From: Bacillota bacterium
GTDB lineage: Bacteria; Bacillota; Clostridia; Lachnospirales; Lachnospiraceae
Assembly: GCA_023439505.1 (NCBI GenBank)
Contig: JAEXNR010000011.1
Coordinates: 124,001-188,000, forward strand
Length of the DNA stretch: 64,000 nt
Direction of reading: 5' to 3'
Shown here one piece after another: positions 44,193 to 53,892 of the stretch (positions are counted from its first letter, which is position 1; every line of letters begins with the position of its first letter). The translations under genes were made by a program, and so were the position numbers. The notes under the pieces were generated by a model. It searched no databases. It had not been told where the DNA came from and saw nothing but the letters and a program-made list of their open reading frames with translations.

Positions 44193-45800
44193 TTACCTCT
44201 TCGCCTGTTTGCGGTATTCGCTTGGAGAAATCCCCTCGCATTTTCGAAACACCTGAAAAAAATATTCATAATTATTATAGCCCACCATTTCTGTTATATC
44301 AGTGATTCTGATCCCGGGCTCATGCAGCAATTGTTTGGCTTTGCGCATTCTGATGCCGGTCAGTATGTCAGTGAAATTATCTCCTGTCTCCTGCTTTAGC
44401 AGGCGGCTTAAATATGAGGGATTTACAGACAGATAGTTCGCTACCATGGTAAGGGAAAGATCCTTCACATAATTATCCCGGATATATTGTATGGCATCAC
44501 TCACCAGTGGATTTTGATACTGCCTGTCGCCCTCCAGTTCCGTTTTAATCTCGTTCATAAATTCTTCCACATATTCACCTGCTTCTTCCAGGTTAACCAG
44601 ACTGTCAATTTTGTCAATTAATCTGGGGATTCTTTCATCCTTATCTCGATTGTTATACCGTCGTAAAACCGTAATACACAACTCACTTAACAGGCATTTC
44701 ATCTGAAATAAATTCCCTCCGGTACCATCCGCAATATCCTGCACGAGCCCGCGAACCTCCCACTTGATTTCTTCCTCCCTGTGTGCTTCCAGCGCCAGGA
44801 AAAGTTTATCGAAATCAGGCATCTTATAACTTCCGCCCTTTCGTTTATAGAGCTGGAAATTCTCCAGCTCCAGAACTTCCTCCTTCGTCATAAAGAAGTT
44901 ATATTCCAGCACCTCTGATACCTGTCTGCTGCATTCCATCGCTTTATCCAATTGGTTTGTAACAGCGCCAATGCATGCACAGATTTCCGGCAGAAGCTCA
45001 TTACGAAGCCGATGGTTCATCTGAAGGATCTGTTTTTTCATATACACCTTATGGGATCTGGAACTTTTCTTCTCCGGATCGAGTACGAAAAATACGATAT
45101 CTTTTCCTTTCATTACTTCAATCACTCTGACTCCATGCATCTTTTCATACTCATACATGGAAAAGATCACTTTATTTTGTACGTCAGCAATCATTGGTTC
45201 CCTGGAAGAACGGACCCGTACAGCAACCACCTGGATATGAATTCCGGAGAGACCCAGTTCCTCCAAATAAGCTTTTTCGTAATCGTTGATACGCTTACGG
45301 CCTGAAAATAGTTCAGACAATACATTTCCCTGTATTGCCTTTATTGATTTTTTTACCTTTGTCTGATACGCTGCATTTTCCAAAAGGATCGCTCTTTCAT
45401 ATTCTGCACGCTTCTCCTGTTGCTTTAATTCTCCTATGGTTTCTTTGATCACCCTCATGACATAATCGTTATTCAACGGTTTGAGCAAGAGATCCTTTAC
45501 ATTGAGTTGTAACGCTCTTCTGGCATACTCAAATTCCTGATACCCTGTGATAATTACAACCTTTGATTCCGGCAGACGCTGATTGATATACTGGGCCAGC
45601 TCCAGCCCGTCCAGACCCGGCATACGGATATCCGTAATGAGGATATCCGGACGAAGCTCCTCAATGAGCTCCTTTGCCTTTAAGCCATCTTCAGCCACTC
45701 CGGCAATAAAACAGTCATATTGTTCCCAGGGTATTGACTTAGTGAGGGCTTCCAATATGAGCGGTGTATCATCGGCAAGCAGCACTTTATATTGTTTCAT
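44193..45800 (-). CDS. Response regulator with AraC-type DNA-binding domain (YesN-like)
   Basis: A 535-residue regulator. The receiver domain has D57 as phospho-acceptor (ILITDIRMPGLDG), acidic pair D10-D11 and K107-type lysine (KDLLLKPL). A long central region of about 270 residues precedes the C-terminal AraC HTH pair (LSLTMVANYLSVNPSYLSRLLKQETGDNF ... ITEMVGYNNYEYFFQVFRKCEGISPSEYRK). It overlaps the sensor kinase gene by 14 bp. Systems of this type switch on the adjacent sugar importer in response to extracellular carbohydrate. Confidence 0.93.
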   Translation of the reverse strand: MKQYKVLLADDTPLILEALTKSIPWEQYDCFIAGVAEDGLKAKELIEELRPDILITDIRMPGLDGLELAQYINQRLPESKVVIITGYQEFEYARRALQLNVKDLLLKPLNNDYVMRVIKETIGELKQQEKRAEYERAILLENAAYQTKVKKSIKAIQGNVLSELFSGRKRINDYEKAYLEELGLSGIHIQVVAVRVRSSREPMIADVQNKVIFSMYEYEKMHGVRVIEVMKGKDIVFFVLDPEKKSSRSHKVYMKKQILQMNHRLRNELLPEICACIGAVTNQLDKAMECSRQVSEVLEYNFFMTKEEVLELENFQLYKRKGGSYKMPDFDKLFLALEAHREEEIKWEVRGLVQDIADGTGGNLFQMKCLLSELCITVLRRYNNRDKDERIPRLIDKIDSLVNLEEAGEYVEEFMNEIKTELEGDRQYQNPLVSDAIQYIRDNYVKDLSLTMVANYLSVNPSYLSRLLKQETGDNFTDILTGIRMRKAKQLLHEPGIRITDITEMVGYNNYEYFFQVFRKCEGISPSEYRKQAKR

Positions 45801-47586
45801 CCTCTATTTCCTCCTCGAACCGGATTGGCATTCTGACAGTAATATTGGTTCCTTTTCCTTCCTCGCTTTTAATGCTTAATCCGTACTCCGTGCCATAAAG
45901 TATTTGTATTCTTTTATGAACGGACATAATTCCTACTTTGGTATGCATTCGGCTTTTTTCTCTGTTATCCGTCATAAGATCATTCATCTTATCCGATACA
46001 ATTCCTACTCCGTCATCCTTCACCGTAATTACCATATCTTTTCTTTCACATCGGGCGTTCACCCATATGGTCCCCTTTCCTACCTTAGGCGCCAGTCCGT
46101 GGATGAACGCATTTTCGACCAGTGGCTGTAAGATCAGCTTGGGGATCATCGTTTCCAGCAAGGATTCTTCTGCGTGTATGGAGATATCAAGTTTATCCTG
46201 ACAGGAAACTTTCTGGATCTTAATATAGTTTTGAATATTTTCAATCTCCTCCCACAGATACACATACTTTCTTTTATTGCTGATGGAATCTCTCAGATAA
46301 TTTCCAAGCAGGTAAATACTGTCAGCGATCCGGTCATCGCCACTAAGCTTTGCCATACTATTGATGCTTTCCAGCGTATTGTAGAGAAAATGCGGATTCA
46401 TCTTTGCCTGCAGCGCATCGTACTCAAACTGAAGTGTTTTAATCTGGGCTGTTTTCATCTTTGTCTTTTCTTCACTGACAACTTCAATCAGATCCTGTAT
46501 TTGCTTTGACATTTCATTGAATTTCACAGCAAGTAATCCGATTTCATCCTTAGACCCGGGGACAATCTCCGTAGTAAAATCTCCTTTCGAGATCAACTGG
46601 ATTTTAAATAGCAGCTGACTGATGGTTCCCGCAATTCCCCGGGAGATCAGCCATGCAACCCCTCCGGACAAAGCACTGGCCAGAACCGCAATATAAATGA
46701 ACGGCATTAATATTTTACCGGCTTCGTCGGATATAATTTTCAAATCAATTAATTGCATTAACCACAGATTATTCTCTTTGGAAAACCACGTAACATAAAT
46801 ATATGGTGTTTCACGATAATAAAACTTTTGCTGTCTTTGTACGGATGGTTGGGCATAGGATACCGTCAACTTTGCTACCTCCGTCTTCCCTTCGTCAGAT
46901 CCCAATAAGACCTCATTGCTGTTGTTAAACATTATCAGACTGTTATATGCTTCCGTGACCGAATTTTCATAGATCTTTCGAAGGTAATCTGCATCAATTC
47001 CTATGGTTATGACACCCACCTGATTCATATTTTTATGATCAATAATTGCCCTTGAGACAAGTACTACTTTCTCATTATAGGGATACAGATACGTCTTTCC
47101 CAACATTCCCAGAACTTTTTCATAAGGAATCCCGGAAGCAATCTCTCCTTGCGCTTCCTCCAGACCTGTTTGTGATGCATAATATAATGACTCCTTTTTA
47201 TTTGAGATCACAACCAGTTGGATCTTATTGTTGTAATTCATCAGATTATAACTAAAATTACTTAGGAACTTATTTCTCTCATATTTTCCTTTGCCTGTCA
47301 TCTCTCCCCCGCTCAGATAGCCTGCCAGATCGGAATCGAAATATTGACGAAAAACAAAATCTGTGATTGCTGTAATCGCTGAATCATAGTTTTCCCCCAG
47401 ATGTTCCACAATACTGATACTTGCAGACTGAGATTTTTTCGTCAGCAAATTTTTAACAAACGCATATCCGGTCAAACCAAGTAAAATTGTCATGATCAGA
47501 ATAATACTAATATTCATGAAGTATAGTTTTCTTCGGATGCTGTAATCCATAAACCGATGATATATCCGTAATAATATTTTTTTCAT
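45787..47586 (-). CDS. Sensor histidine kinase, YesM/LytS-like
   Basis: A 599-residue membrane kinase. Two membrane spans (about residues 20-42 and 295-315) bracket an extracellular sensory region. A HAMP linker (LLFKIQLISKGDFTTEIVPGSKDEIGLLAVKFNEM) follows, then the His_kinase domain with the phosphorylated histidine in NPHFLYNTLESI, and HATPase motifs (QPLVENAFIHG, VKDDGVGI). It partners the YesN-like regulator. RBS GGAGGAG. The sugar sensed may be bound directly or through the ABC binding protein. Confidence 0.93.
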   Translation of the reverse strand: MKKILLRIYHRFMDYSIRRKLYFMNISIILIMTILLGLTGYAFVKNLLTKKSQSASISIVEHLGENYDSAITAITDFVFRQYFDSDLAGYLSGGEMTGKGKYERNKFLSNFSYNLMNYNNKIQLVVISNKKESLYYASQTGLEEAQGEIASGIPYEKVLGMLGKTYLYPYNEKVVLVSRAIIDHKNMNQVGVITIGIDADYLRKIYENSVTEAYNSLIMFNNSNEVLLGSDEGKTEVAKLTVSYAQPSVQRQQKFYYRETPYIYVTWFSKENNLWLMQLIDLKIISDEAGKILMPFIYIAVLASALSGGVAWLISRGIAGTISQLLFKIQLISKGDFTTEIVPGSKDEIGLLAVKFNEMSKQIQDLIEVVSEEKTKMKTAQIKTLQFEYDALQAKMNPHFLYNTLESINSMAKLSGDDRIADSIYLLGNYLRDSISNKRKYVYLWEEIENIQNYIKIQKVSCQDKLDISIHAEESLLETMIPKLILQPLVENAFIHGLAPKVGKGTIWVNARCERKDMVITVKDDGVGIVSDKMNDLMTDNREKSRMHTKVGIMSVHKRIQILYGTEYGLSIKSEEGKGTNITVRMPIRFEEEIEDETI

Positions 47587-47689
47587 CTGCTCCTCCTGTA
47601 TCGTAATCCATCTACTTATTTATTAACATATCATGTGAAGTATGGAACTCATAATTCACATTATAACAAATTCTTCGAAAAACAAAAGC

Positions 47690-47717
47690 CGTTACATAAC
47701 ACGAATGTCATGTAACG
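47690..47717 (-). terminator. Terminator of the GreA-like gene
   Basis: CGTTACAT pairs with ATGTAACG around a 12-base loop; on the minus strand GCTTTTGTTTTT follows. It lies 39 bp beyond the stop of the gene at 47756. Confidence 0.7.
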
Positions 47718-47755
47718 ACTATTTTCGATAAAATATATATTTCATACAGGAAAAA

Positions 47756-48268
47756 TCAATACTTTCTTAATTCGTCCTCTCCATCATCTTCCAGTTTCTC
47801 AATATTTTTAATTATGACATCATAGCAAATTTCCCGCCCGTTGGTGTTCACATTAACACTAACTCTGTCATTCACTTTATGTTTCATTAAGGCTTTTCCA
47901 AGCGGTGAATCCATCCCGATTTTTCCTTTCAAGGAATTGGATCTGACGGTGGTAACGATCTTAACAGTTTCTTCTTCCTCATCGTCAGGATAGTATATCG
48001 TCACCTTATCGTTCAATCCCACTTCATCCTCATTGGAATCTTCCGTTATAATCTGTGCCGTCTTTATCATTCTCTTTAAATGTTTTATTCGTCCTTCATT
48101 CTCTCTCTGAGCCTTTTTGGCTGCTTTATATTCAAAATTCTCACTTAAATCACCATGCGCTCTTGCTTCCTTTACATCTGTAAGGGTTTCAGGTCGAACA
48201 ACCAAAATACGATATTCAATTTCCTCTTCCATCCTCTTAATATCTTTTTGCGTAATTTTATCGTACAT
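47756..48268 (-). CDS. GreA/GreB-family transcription factor, divergent paralogue
   Basis: A 170-residue Gre-type protein. The coiled-coil tip carries the acidic cleavage motif (HGDLSENFEYKAAKKAQRENEGR), and the FKBP-like domain has SPLGKALMKHKVNDRV. It differs from the greA product at 25539-26021, with an acidic linker DDEEEET and an acidic C-terminus. It could be a second cleavage factor or a Gfh-like antagonist, but the two key acidic residues at the tip (D-L-S-E) are kept, favouring activity. RBS AAGGAGG. Confidence 0.85.
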   Translation of the reverse strand: MYDKITQKDIKRMEEEIEYRILVVRPETLTDVKEARAHGDLSENFEYKAAKKAQRENEGRIKHLKRMIKTAQIITEDSNEDEVGLNDKVTIYYPDDEEEETVKIVTTVRSNSLKGKIGMDSPLGKALMKHKVNDRVSVNVNTNGREICYDVIIKNIEKLEDDGEDELRKY

Positions 48269-48310
48269 GAAATAGCCTCCTTCTCTCAGCCTGCGCTCAA
48301 ATACTCAACT

Positions 48311-48339
48311 ATTATACCCTGATCTCCATATAAAGTCCA
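48311..48339 (-). promoter_or_regulatory. Probable promoter of the GreA-like gene
   Basis: TATAAT (48311-48316) with TGGACT at the -35 position (48334-48339), spacer 17 bases, on the minus strand. The -35 is only a partial match. Confidence 0.5.
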
Positions 48340-48520
48340 TACCAATAGGTACTTTATGGAAATTCATTATTTAAAAAACTATCTCGTATAGCTATCATAA
48401 ATAACTGCTTGATCAACTGTCTTAAATAACTGCTTATAGAAATTTCTTCTTTGGGAATATTACTAATGTTCCTATAAAATGTTCCAATGATAAAAATAAA
48501 AATTTATTTGGGGGGAAGGT

Positions 48521-49462
48521 ATGAAAACCAATAAACGTCTGACCAAAGCTTACAATAATGCAATGATAGCTTACATCGATGAAAATTCTAAGTATGTGTT
48601 CTTCAGTGACTGCCACAGAGGGGATGATAGTGTCTCCGACGAGTTCACAAGAAATCAGATTCTTCTGTTGCATGCACTCAATTACTATGATGAGAATGAT
48701 TATACCTATGTGGAAGTCGGTGACGGAGATGAGCTTTGGGAATATCCGCGGTTTAAGCATATTCGTCTGGCACACAGTGATGTATTTCTTGCAATGAAAC
48801 GGTTGTTCGAACATAACCGCCTGATCATGCTTTACGGAAATCATAATATCTATCTCAAATCACAGGAATATGTAAAAAATAATTACTATTATTTTTATGA
48901 TGAATATAATCAGACTATGGTGAAACTTTTCAAAGGAATATGTCCACAGGAAGCACTGGTTTTAAAAAACAATACGACCGGTCAGGAGATTCTCATTGTT
49001 CATGGTCATCAGGGGGATTTTATCAATGACCAGGTCTGGGTTGTCTCCATGTTCTTATTACGTTATTTCTGGCGTTTTATGCATGTTGTAGGACTTGAAA
49101 ATCCCTCCAGCCCCGCAAGAAATCTATATAAAAGACATAAGGTAGAAAAAGCTTATAAGAAATGGATCTATCAAAATAAGATGATGCTGATTTGCGGACA
49201 TACTCATCGCCCCAAGTACCCTAAGAAGGACGAGCTTCCCTATTTTAATACTGGCTGCTGCATCAATACCAGGGGAATTACCGGTATGGAAATTATCGGG
49301 AACTCTATTATTATGGTAAGCTGGAGATTTCAGGCTGACTTTAAAGGCGTAATGAAAATCGAGAGAACCATTGTCCGCGGTCCCGAGCCTCTGGAAAAAT
49401 TTGATTTCAGTAAAAACCAATTCAAATGTGAATCCTTCATTATGGATGATTGTGAGGACTAG
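48521..49462 (+). CDS. Calcineurin-like metallophosphoesterase
   Basis: A 313-residue two-metal phosphoesterase. All five metal-site blocks are visible: FSDCHRGDD, VGDGDELWE, YGNHNIYL, VHGHQGDF and CGHTHRPKY. The insert between blocks 3 and 4 and the basic segment NLYKRHKVEKAYKKW are specific to this branch. The substrate is not known; relatives act on phosphodiesters or phosphoproteins. No signal peptide. RBS GGGGGGAAGG. It stands alone, divergent from the GreA-like gene and convergent with the AlkZ-related gene. Confidence 0.88.
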   Translation: MKTNKRLTKAYNNAMIAYIDENSKYVFFSDCHRGDDSVSDEFTRNQILLLHALNYYDENDYTYVEVGDGDELWEYPRFKHIRLAHSDVFLAMKRLFEHNRLIMLYGNHNIYLKSQEYVKNNYYYFYDEYNQTMVKLFKGICPQEALVLKNNTTGQEILIVHGHQGDFINDQVWVVSMFLLRYFWRFMHVVGLENPSSPARNLYKRHKVEKAYKKWIYQNKMMLICGHTHRPKYPKKDELPYFNTGCCINTRGITGMEIIGNSIIMVSWRFQADFKGVMKIERTIVRGPEPLEKFDFSKNQFKCESFIMDDCED

Positions 49463-49499
49463 CCAGTCTTCTTCATAATTCCGGCTGTGATCCTCTGAT

Positions 49500-50222
49500 T
49501 TATCCGATTATTTTCAGCAGTTCTCTCTCATTGGATTCGGGAAGTCTTTGCAGAAGATGATTCAACATCCTATCTCTTGCATCGGCTTTGCTAAGATGAT
49601 ATGCACAGCGGACATAATCGTCTCCATATAGTCTCTCACTCAGAGAATATCTGGCAATCGACCAACCATATTCTTCATTTCTTTTGTTCCGCTTTTTTTG
49701 AAACCCCCTGACAGTGATATAGGTGGTCATCTGAAGTTGATTGAGTACCCCATCAAATCCACGTTCACCGCCTTTACCAAAGCCGGTCATAGATTTTAGC
49801 TCAAAAGAGGGCAATTCCTCATACTCCGACAGCACATCAATCACATTCTTCGCCTTTTTAGAAGCCAACCCATCCTCATATCTGCTGTCAAAATCATAAC
49901 CGTCCCTGCGATAGGAGGCAAAGATCGGGTACCACTCCTTTGAGATAAAACCGGCCTTGGCAAGAAAGTATTTTCCATATGCTACTTTCCCCTCCGAGGC
50001 GATAACTTCTCGCCATTCCCAGGGATCCTCCTGTGGGTTAGGCCCCCACCAGGCTCTACCTGCAGTCATCTCTTCCACCGAAAAGCCTTTCACCGAATTC
50101 TTGAACAGGGGGAGAAATCCAATGTCCTGAATCACATCTGTTAATTGTGCATAACTTTTGACTCTTCTCTCATCCTGATCGGAAAGACCCTCCATGGTCC
50201 AAACACCGTCAATTGTAACCAA
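49500..50222 (-). CDS. AlkZ-related protein (YcaQ-like, DNA repair-associated)
   Basis: A 240-residue protein similar to the AlkZ-related group: LVTIDGVWTMEGL, IGFLPLFKNSVKGFSVEE, EDPWEWREVIA and FGKGGERGFDGVLNQLQMTTYI. AlkZ/YcaQ enzymes unhook DNA interstrand crosslinks; this shorter relative keeps the winged-helix region, but its activity is unproven. GGGAGG lies eight bases before TTG 50222; GTG 50231 is too close to the ribosome binding site, so I prefer 50222. It is 19 bp downstream of the YfbR-like gene and in line with uvrBA. Confidence 0.7.
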   Translation of the reverse strand: MVTIDGVWTMEGLSDQDERRVKSYAQLTDVIQDIGFLPLFKNSVKGFSVEEMTAGRAWWGPNPQEDPWEWREVIASEGKVAYGKYFLAKAGFISKEWYPIFASYRRDGYDFDSRYEDGLASKKAKNVIDVLSEYEELPSFELKSMTGFGKGGERGFDGVLNQLQMTTYITVRGFQKKRNKRNEEYGWSIARYSLSERLYGDDYVRCAYHLSKADARDRMLNHLLQRLPESNERELLKIIG

Positions 50223-50241
50223 TCCCGACACCTCCCTCTTA

Positions 50242-50823
50242 TCAGCTCAGTTCATCTAGCGTCTTATAGTAGGATGGAAGGAATTCTTCCATAAAGATAT
50301 CCAATTCCTCCAATTCCATATCCTTCAGTGCCTGAAGGATTGTTTTCTCTGCACTGATGAATTCTGTATTCCCTGCTTTCTTCTCTTCAATACATTTGAT
50401 TAAGGCAGACAGCTTATCCGCTGCCTTTACCAATCGGTACAGATAGAGATCCTCCTCTTTTGCAAAGAATACTTCTTCATAACTCCTTCGCAGATCCGAA
50501 GGCAGCATCTGTAACAATCTTATAGCGGCCTCTTTCTCCACCTCTTTAAAAGCACCCTGAATATTCTCATTAAAGTATTTTATGGGTGTGGGCATATCAC
50601 CGGTTATGATCTCTGTTACATCATGATAGATTCCAATCAGAGCAGCTTTCTCCGGATGAATGGTTTTACCGAGACGTTCTCTGCCGATCACAGCCAATGC
50701 ATGAGCAAGAATACTCACATCCAGAGAATGCTCACTGATATTCTCTGACTGGGAATTACGCATCAGGGACCATCGCTCTATTAATTTCATACGGGATACC
50801 ATAGCAAAAAAATCCTGTTCCAT
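50242..50823 (-). CDS. yfbR: HD-domain 5'-deoxynucleotidase, YfbR type
   Basis: A 193-residue metal-dependent phosphohydrolase. The HD signature is seen as ENISEHSLDVSILAHALA (H32), YHDVTEIITGDMPTP (H67-D68) and the distal KAADKLSALIKC. YfbR removes phosphate from deoxynucleoside monophosphates and so controls dNTP pools. Gap to uvrA upstream is 104 bp, and to the AlkZ-related gene downstream 19 bp. Confidence 0.87.
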   Translation of the reverse strand: MEQDFFAMVSRMKLIERWSLMRNSQSENISEHSLDVSILAHALAVIGRERLGKTIHPEKAALIGIYHDVTEIITGDMPTPIKYFNENIQGAFKEVEKEAAIRLLQMLPSDLRRSYEEVFFAKEEDLYLYRLVKAADKLSALIKCIEEKKAGNTEFISAEKTILQALKDMELEELDIFMEEFLPSYYKTLDELS

Positions 50824-50927
50824 GATCAGTCATCCACCTTTTTGTCCAATGTAATAATTCCTGTTCCTACATCCGCATCCATCCCACCGGATCCCGGTAT
50901 CATGCCACGTTGTGCCTGTCATTCTCG

Positions 50928-53768
50928 TTACACTTCCATATTCAGATATTTCTTCACATATGCGCCGGTGTAGGAGTTCTCATTCATAGCAACTTCCTCC
51001 GGGGTCCCCTGAGCAATCACCGTTCCGCCTTTGTCTCCGCCTTCCGGTCCGATATCAATGATATAATCAGCGGTTTTAATCACGTCAAGATTATGTTCAA
51101 TTACCACTACCGTATTACCGCTGTCGGAAAATCTATGCAGTATCTCAATCAGCTTGTGTACATCTGCAAAATGTAATCCGGTGGTGGGCTCGTCCAGAAT
51201 ATAGATGGTCTTTCCCGTACTTCTCTTGCTTAACTCAGTCGCAAGTTTAATTCTCTGTGCCTCTCCGCCTGAGAGTGAAGTAGAGGGATGTCCGAGCCTT
51301 AAATAAGATAGACCTACGTCATTGAGAGTTTCAATCTTTCTTTTGATGGAAGGTACATTTTCAAAGAAGTGAAGTGCTTCTTCCACGGTCATATTTAATA
51401 CATCAAAGATACTCTTTCCTTTATAGTGAACCTCCAGGGTTTCTCTGTTATAGCGTTTCCCCCCGCATACTTCACAGGGTACATAGATATCCGGAAGGAA
51501 ATTCATCTCGATCTTTAAGATCCCGTCTCCGCTGCAGGCTTCACAACGTCCACCCTTCACATTAAAGCTGAAACGTCCCTTGGAGTATCCTCTCATCTTG
51601 GCGTCCTGCGTTGCTGCAAACAGGTCTCGAATCTGATCGAAGATTCCGGTATACGTAGCGGGATTGGATCTTGGTGTCCTTCCAATGGGGGACTGATCAA
51701 TATTAATTACTTTGTCCAGTTGATCAATTCCTAACATTGTCTCATGTTTTCCCGGAATACAACGGGCTTTGTTCAGATCTCTGGCCAGTCTCTTATATAA
51801 AATCTCTGTAACCAGAGAACTCTTTCCCGAACCGGATACTCCGGTGATACAGGTCATAATACCAAGAGGAATATCAACGTTCACATTCTTAAGATTATTC
51901 TCAGAAGCCCCAATAACGGACAAATATCCTGTCGACTTTCTTCTCTCCTTCGGGAGCGGAATTCTTGTCTTGCCGCTTAGATAGGCACCGGTGATGGATT
52001 CCTTAATCTTCATAATCTGCTTTGCCGTTCCCTGGGCCACTACTTTGCCCCCGTGTTCTCCGGCGCCGGGACCGATATCAATAATATAGTCCGCCGCAAA
52101 CATGGTATCTTCATCGTGCTCCACGACAATCAGGGTATTTCCCAATTCCTTCAGATTGTTCAGTGTCTTTAATAATTTATCATTGTCCCTCTGGTGCAGT
52201 CCAATGCTTGGCTCATCCAGAATATAAGCTACTCCAACCAGACCGGAACCAATCTGGGTTGCAAGACGAATTCTCTGGGATTCACCACCGGATAACGTTC
52301 CTGTGGCTCTGGCTAAGGTCAGATAATCCAATCCAACATCCATAAGGAAGCTGATTCTTGCTCTGATCTCCTTTAATACCAGTTCCCCAATCTTAAGCTG
52401 CATGCTGGTTAATTGCAGATTTCCCATGAAATTGGACAAATCACGGATAGAATATTCTGTAACCTCGGAAATATTGCGGTCACCTATGGTTACGGCCAGG
52501 GATTCCCTCTTCAGACGTTTTCCGTTACACTCCTTACAGGGAGTGGTTCTCATAAAGCTCTCATATTCCTGTTTCACCGATTCTGATCCGGTTTCCCGAT
52601 AACGCCGCTCTATGTTTCGAATGAGACCTTCAAAGGCAACATCATAGATCCCTTCTCCGCGCTGACCCCGGTAATGAACCTTTACGGACTTGCCGTCCGT
52701 GCCATAAATAAAGATATGGCGTGCCTTCTCAGATAGTTTTTCATATGGAGTATTCAGATCAAAATGGTATTCCTTTGCCAATGCCTCCATAATACATCTG
52801 GAATAGCTTCCTTTATCCACCACAGACTGCCAGCCGGGAGCTGCTATGGCTCCGTCTATTATACTCTTGGTCTTGTCTGCAATCAATAACTCCTCATCGA
52901 ACTCCATTTTAATGCCCAGTCCGTGGCAATCCGGGCAGGCACCGAACGGATTATTAAAGGAAAAATTACGTGGTTCAATCTCATCAATACTGATCCCACA
53001 ATCCGGGCAGGCAAAGTTCTGACTAAAGGTCAGGGAGTCGTGGTCGATAACATCAACAATCAGCAAACCTTCTGCCAGCTTTAATACGTTTTCAATAGAA
53101 TCTGATAATCTCTTTTCAATTCCTTCTTTGATCACCAGACGGTCTACAATAATTTCAATATTATGCTTAATATTCTTCTCTAATTTAATCTCTTCCGTCA
53201 ACTCATACAGGTTACCATCCACCCGTGCTCTGACATAACCGCTGCGCTTCGCCTGTTCAAAAAGTTTTACATGCTCCCCTTTTCGACCACGAACTACAGG
53301 TGCCAGTAACTGAATTTTAGATCCCTGTGGTAATCCCATAATCTCATCCACCATCTGATCCACCGTCTGCTTCTTAATCTCTTTCCCGCAGTTTGGACAA
53401 TGTGGGATCCCGATTCTGGCATAGAGCAGACGGAAATAATCATAAATCTCCGTCACAGTTCCAACGGTAGAACGGGGATTGCGATTCGTAGATTTCTGAT
53501 CTATGGATATTGCGGGCGGAAGTCCTTCAATACTATCCACATTGGGCTTCTCCATCTGACCGAGGAATTGTCTTGCATAAGAAGATAAGGATTCCATATA
53601 TCTTCTCTGTCCTTCCGCATAGATGGTATCAAAAGCCAGGGAGGATTTCCCCGATCCGCTGAGTCCGGTCAAAACCACAAACTGGTCTCTTGGAATGTCT
53701 ACACTGAGATCCTTTAAATTATTCTCTCTTGCACCTCTGATTTTAATATAATTCTTTTTATCCGACAT
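50928..53768 (-). CDS. uvrA: Excinuclease ABC subunit A
   Basis: A 946-residue damage-recognition ATPase of nucleotide excision repair. Two ABC modules are present: Walker A GLSGSGKSSLAF and GVSGSGKSSLVT, signatures LSGGESQRIRLATQIG and LSGGEAQRIKLATELS. Zinc fingers CPNCG...CPDCG/CPDCHG and CEACSGDG...CEVCGGKR are complete. ATG 53768 with AGGTGAAATA upstream matches the family start; the frame extends 16 codons further. It follows uvrB by 124 bp on the same strand. Confidence 0.97.
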   Translation of the reverse strand: MSDKKNYIKIRGARENNLKDLSVDIPRDQFVVLTGLSGSGKSSLAFDTIYAEGQRRYMESLSSYARQFLGQMEKPNVDSIEGLPPAISIDQKSTNRNPRSTVGTVTEIYDYFRLLYARIGIPHCPNCGKEIKKQTVDQMVDEIMGLPQGSKIQLLAPVVRGRKGEHVKLFEQAKRSGYVRARVDGNLYELTEEIKLEKNIKHNIEIIVDRLVIKEGIEKRLSDSIENVLKLAEGLLIVDVIDHDSLTFSQNFACPDCGISIDEIEPRNFSFNNPFGACPDCHGLGIKMEFDEELLIADKTKSIIDGAIAAPGWQSVVDKGSYSRCIMEALAKEYHFDLNTPYEKLSEKARHIFIYGTDGKSVKVHYRGQRGEGIYDVAFEGLIRNIERRYRETGSESVKQEYESFMRTTPCKECNGKRLKRESLAVTIGDRNISEVTEYSIRDLSNFMGNLQLTSMQLKIGELVLKEIRARISFLMDVGLDYLTLARATGTLSGGESQRIRLATQIGSGLVGVAYILDEPSIGLHQRDNDKLLKTLNNLKELGNTLIVVEHDEDTMFAADYIIDIGPGAGEHGGKVVAQGTAKQIMKIKESITGAYLSGKTRIPLPKERRKSTGYLSVIGASENNLKNVNVDIPLGIMTCITGVSGSGKSSLVTEILYKRLARDLNKARCIPGKHETMLGIDQLDKVINIDQSPIGRTPRSNPATYTGIFDQIRDLFAATQDAKMRGYSKGRFSFNVKGGRCEACSGDGILKIEMNFLPDIYVPCEVCGGKRYNRETLEVHYKGKSIFDVLNMTVEEALHFFENVPSIKRKIETLNDVGLSYLRLGHPSTSLSGGEAQRIKLATELSKRSTGKTIYILDEPTTGLHFADVHKLIEILHRFSDSGNTVVVIEHNLDVIKTADYIIDIGPEGGDKGGTVIAQGTPEEVAMNENSYTGAYVKKYLNMEV

Positions 53769-53892
53769 TATTTCACCTGTTCCTGTTATCTTAGTAACAA
53801 TAAACCATAACTTCATGTATCAATAAAGTTTCAATCAATCAGCCATTCTGACAGCCATTCTTATCGTAACGCTTTCAGTTTTTGTCCGGGTA

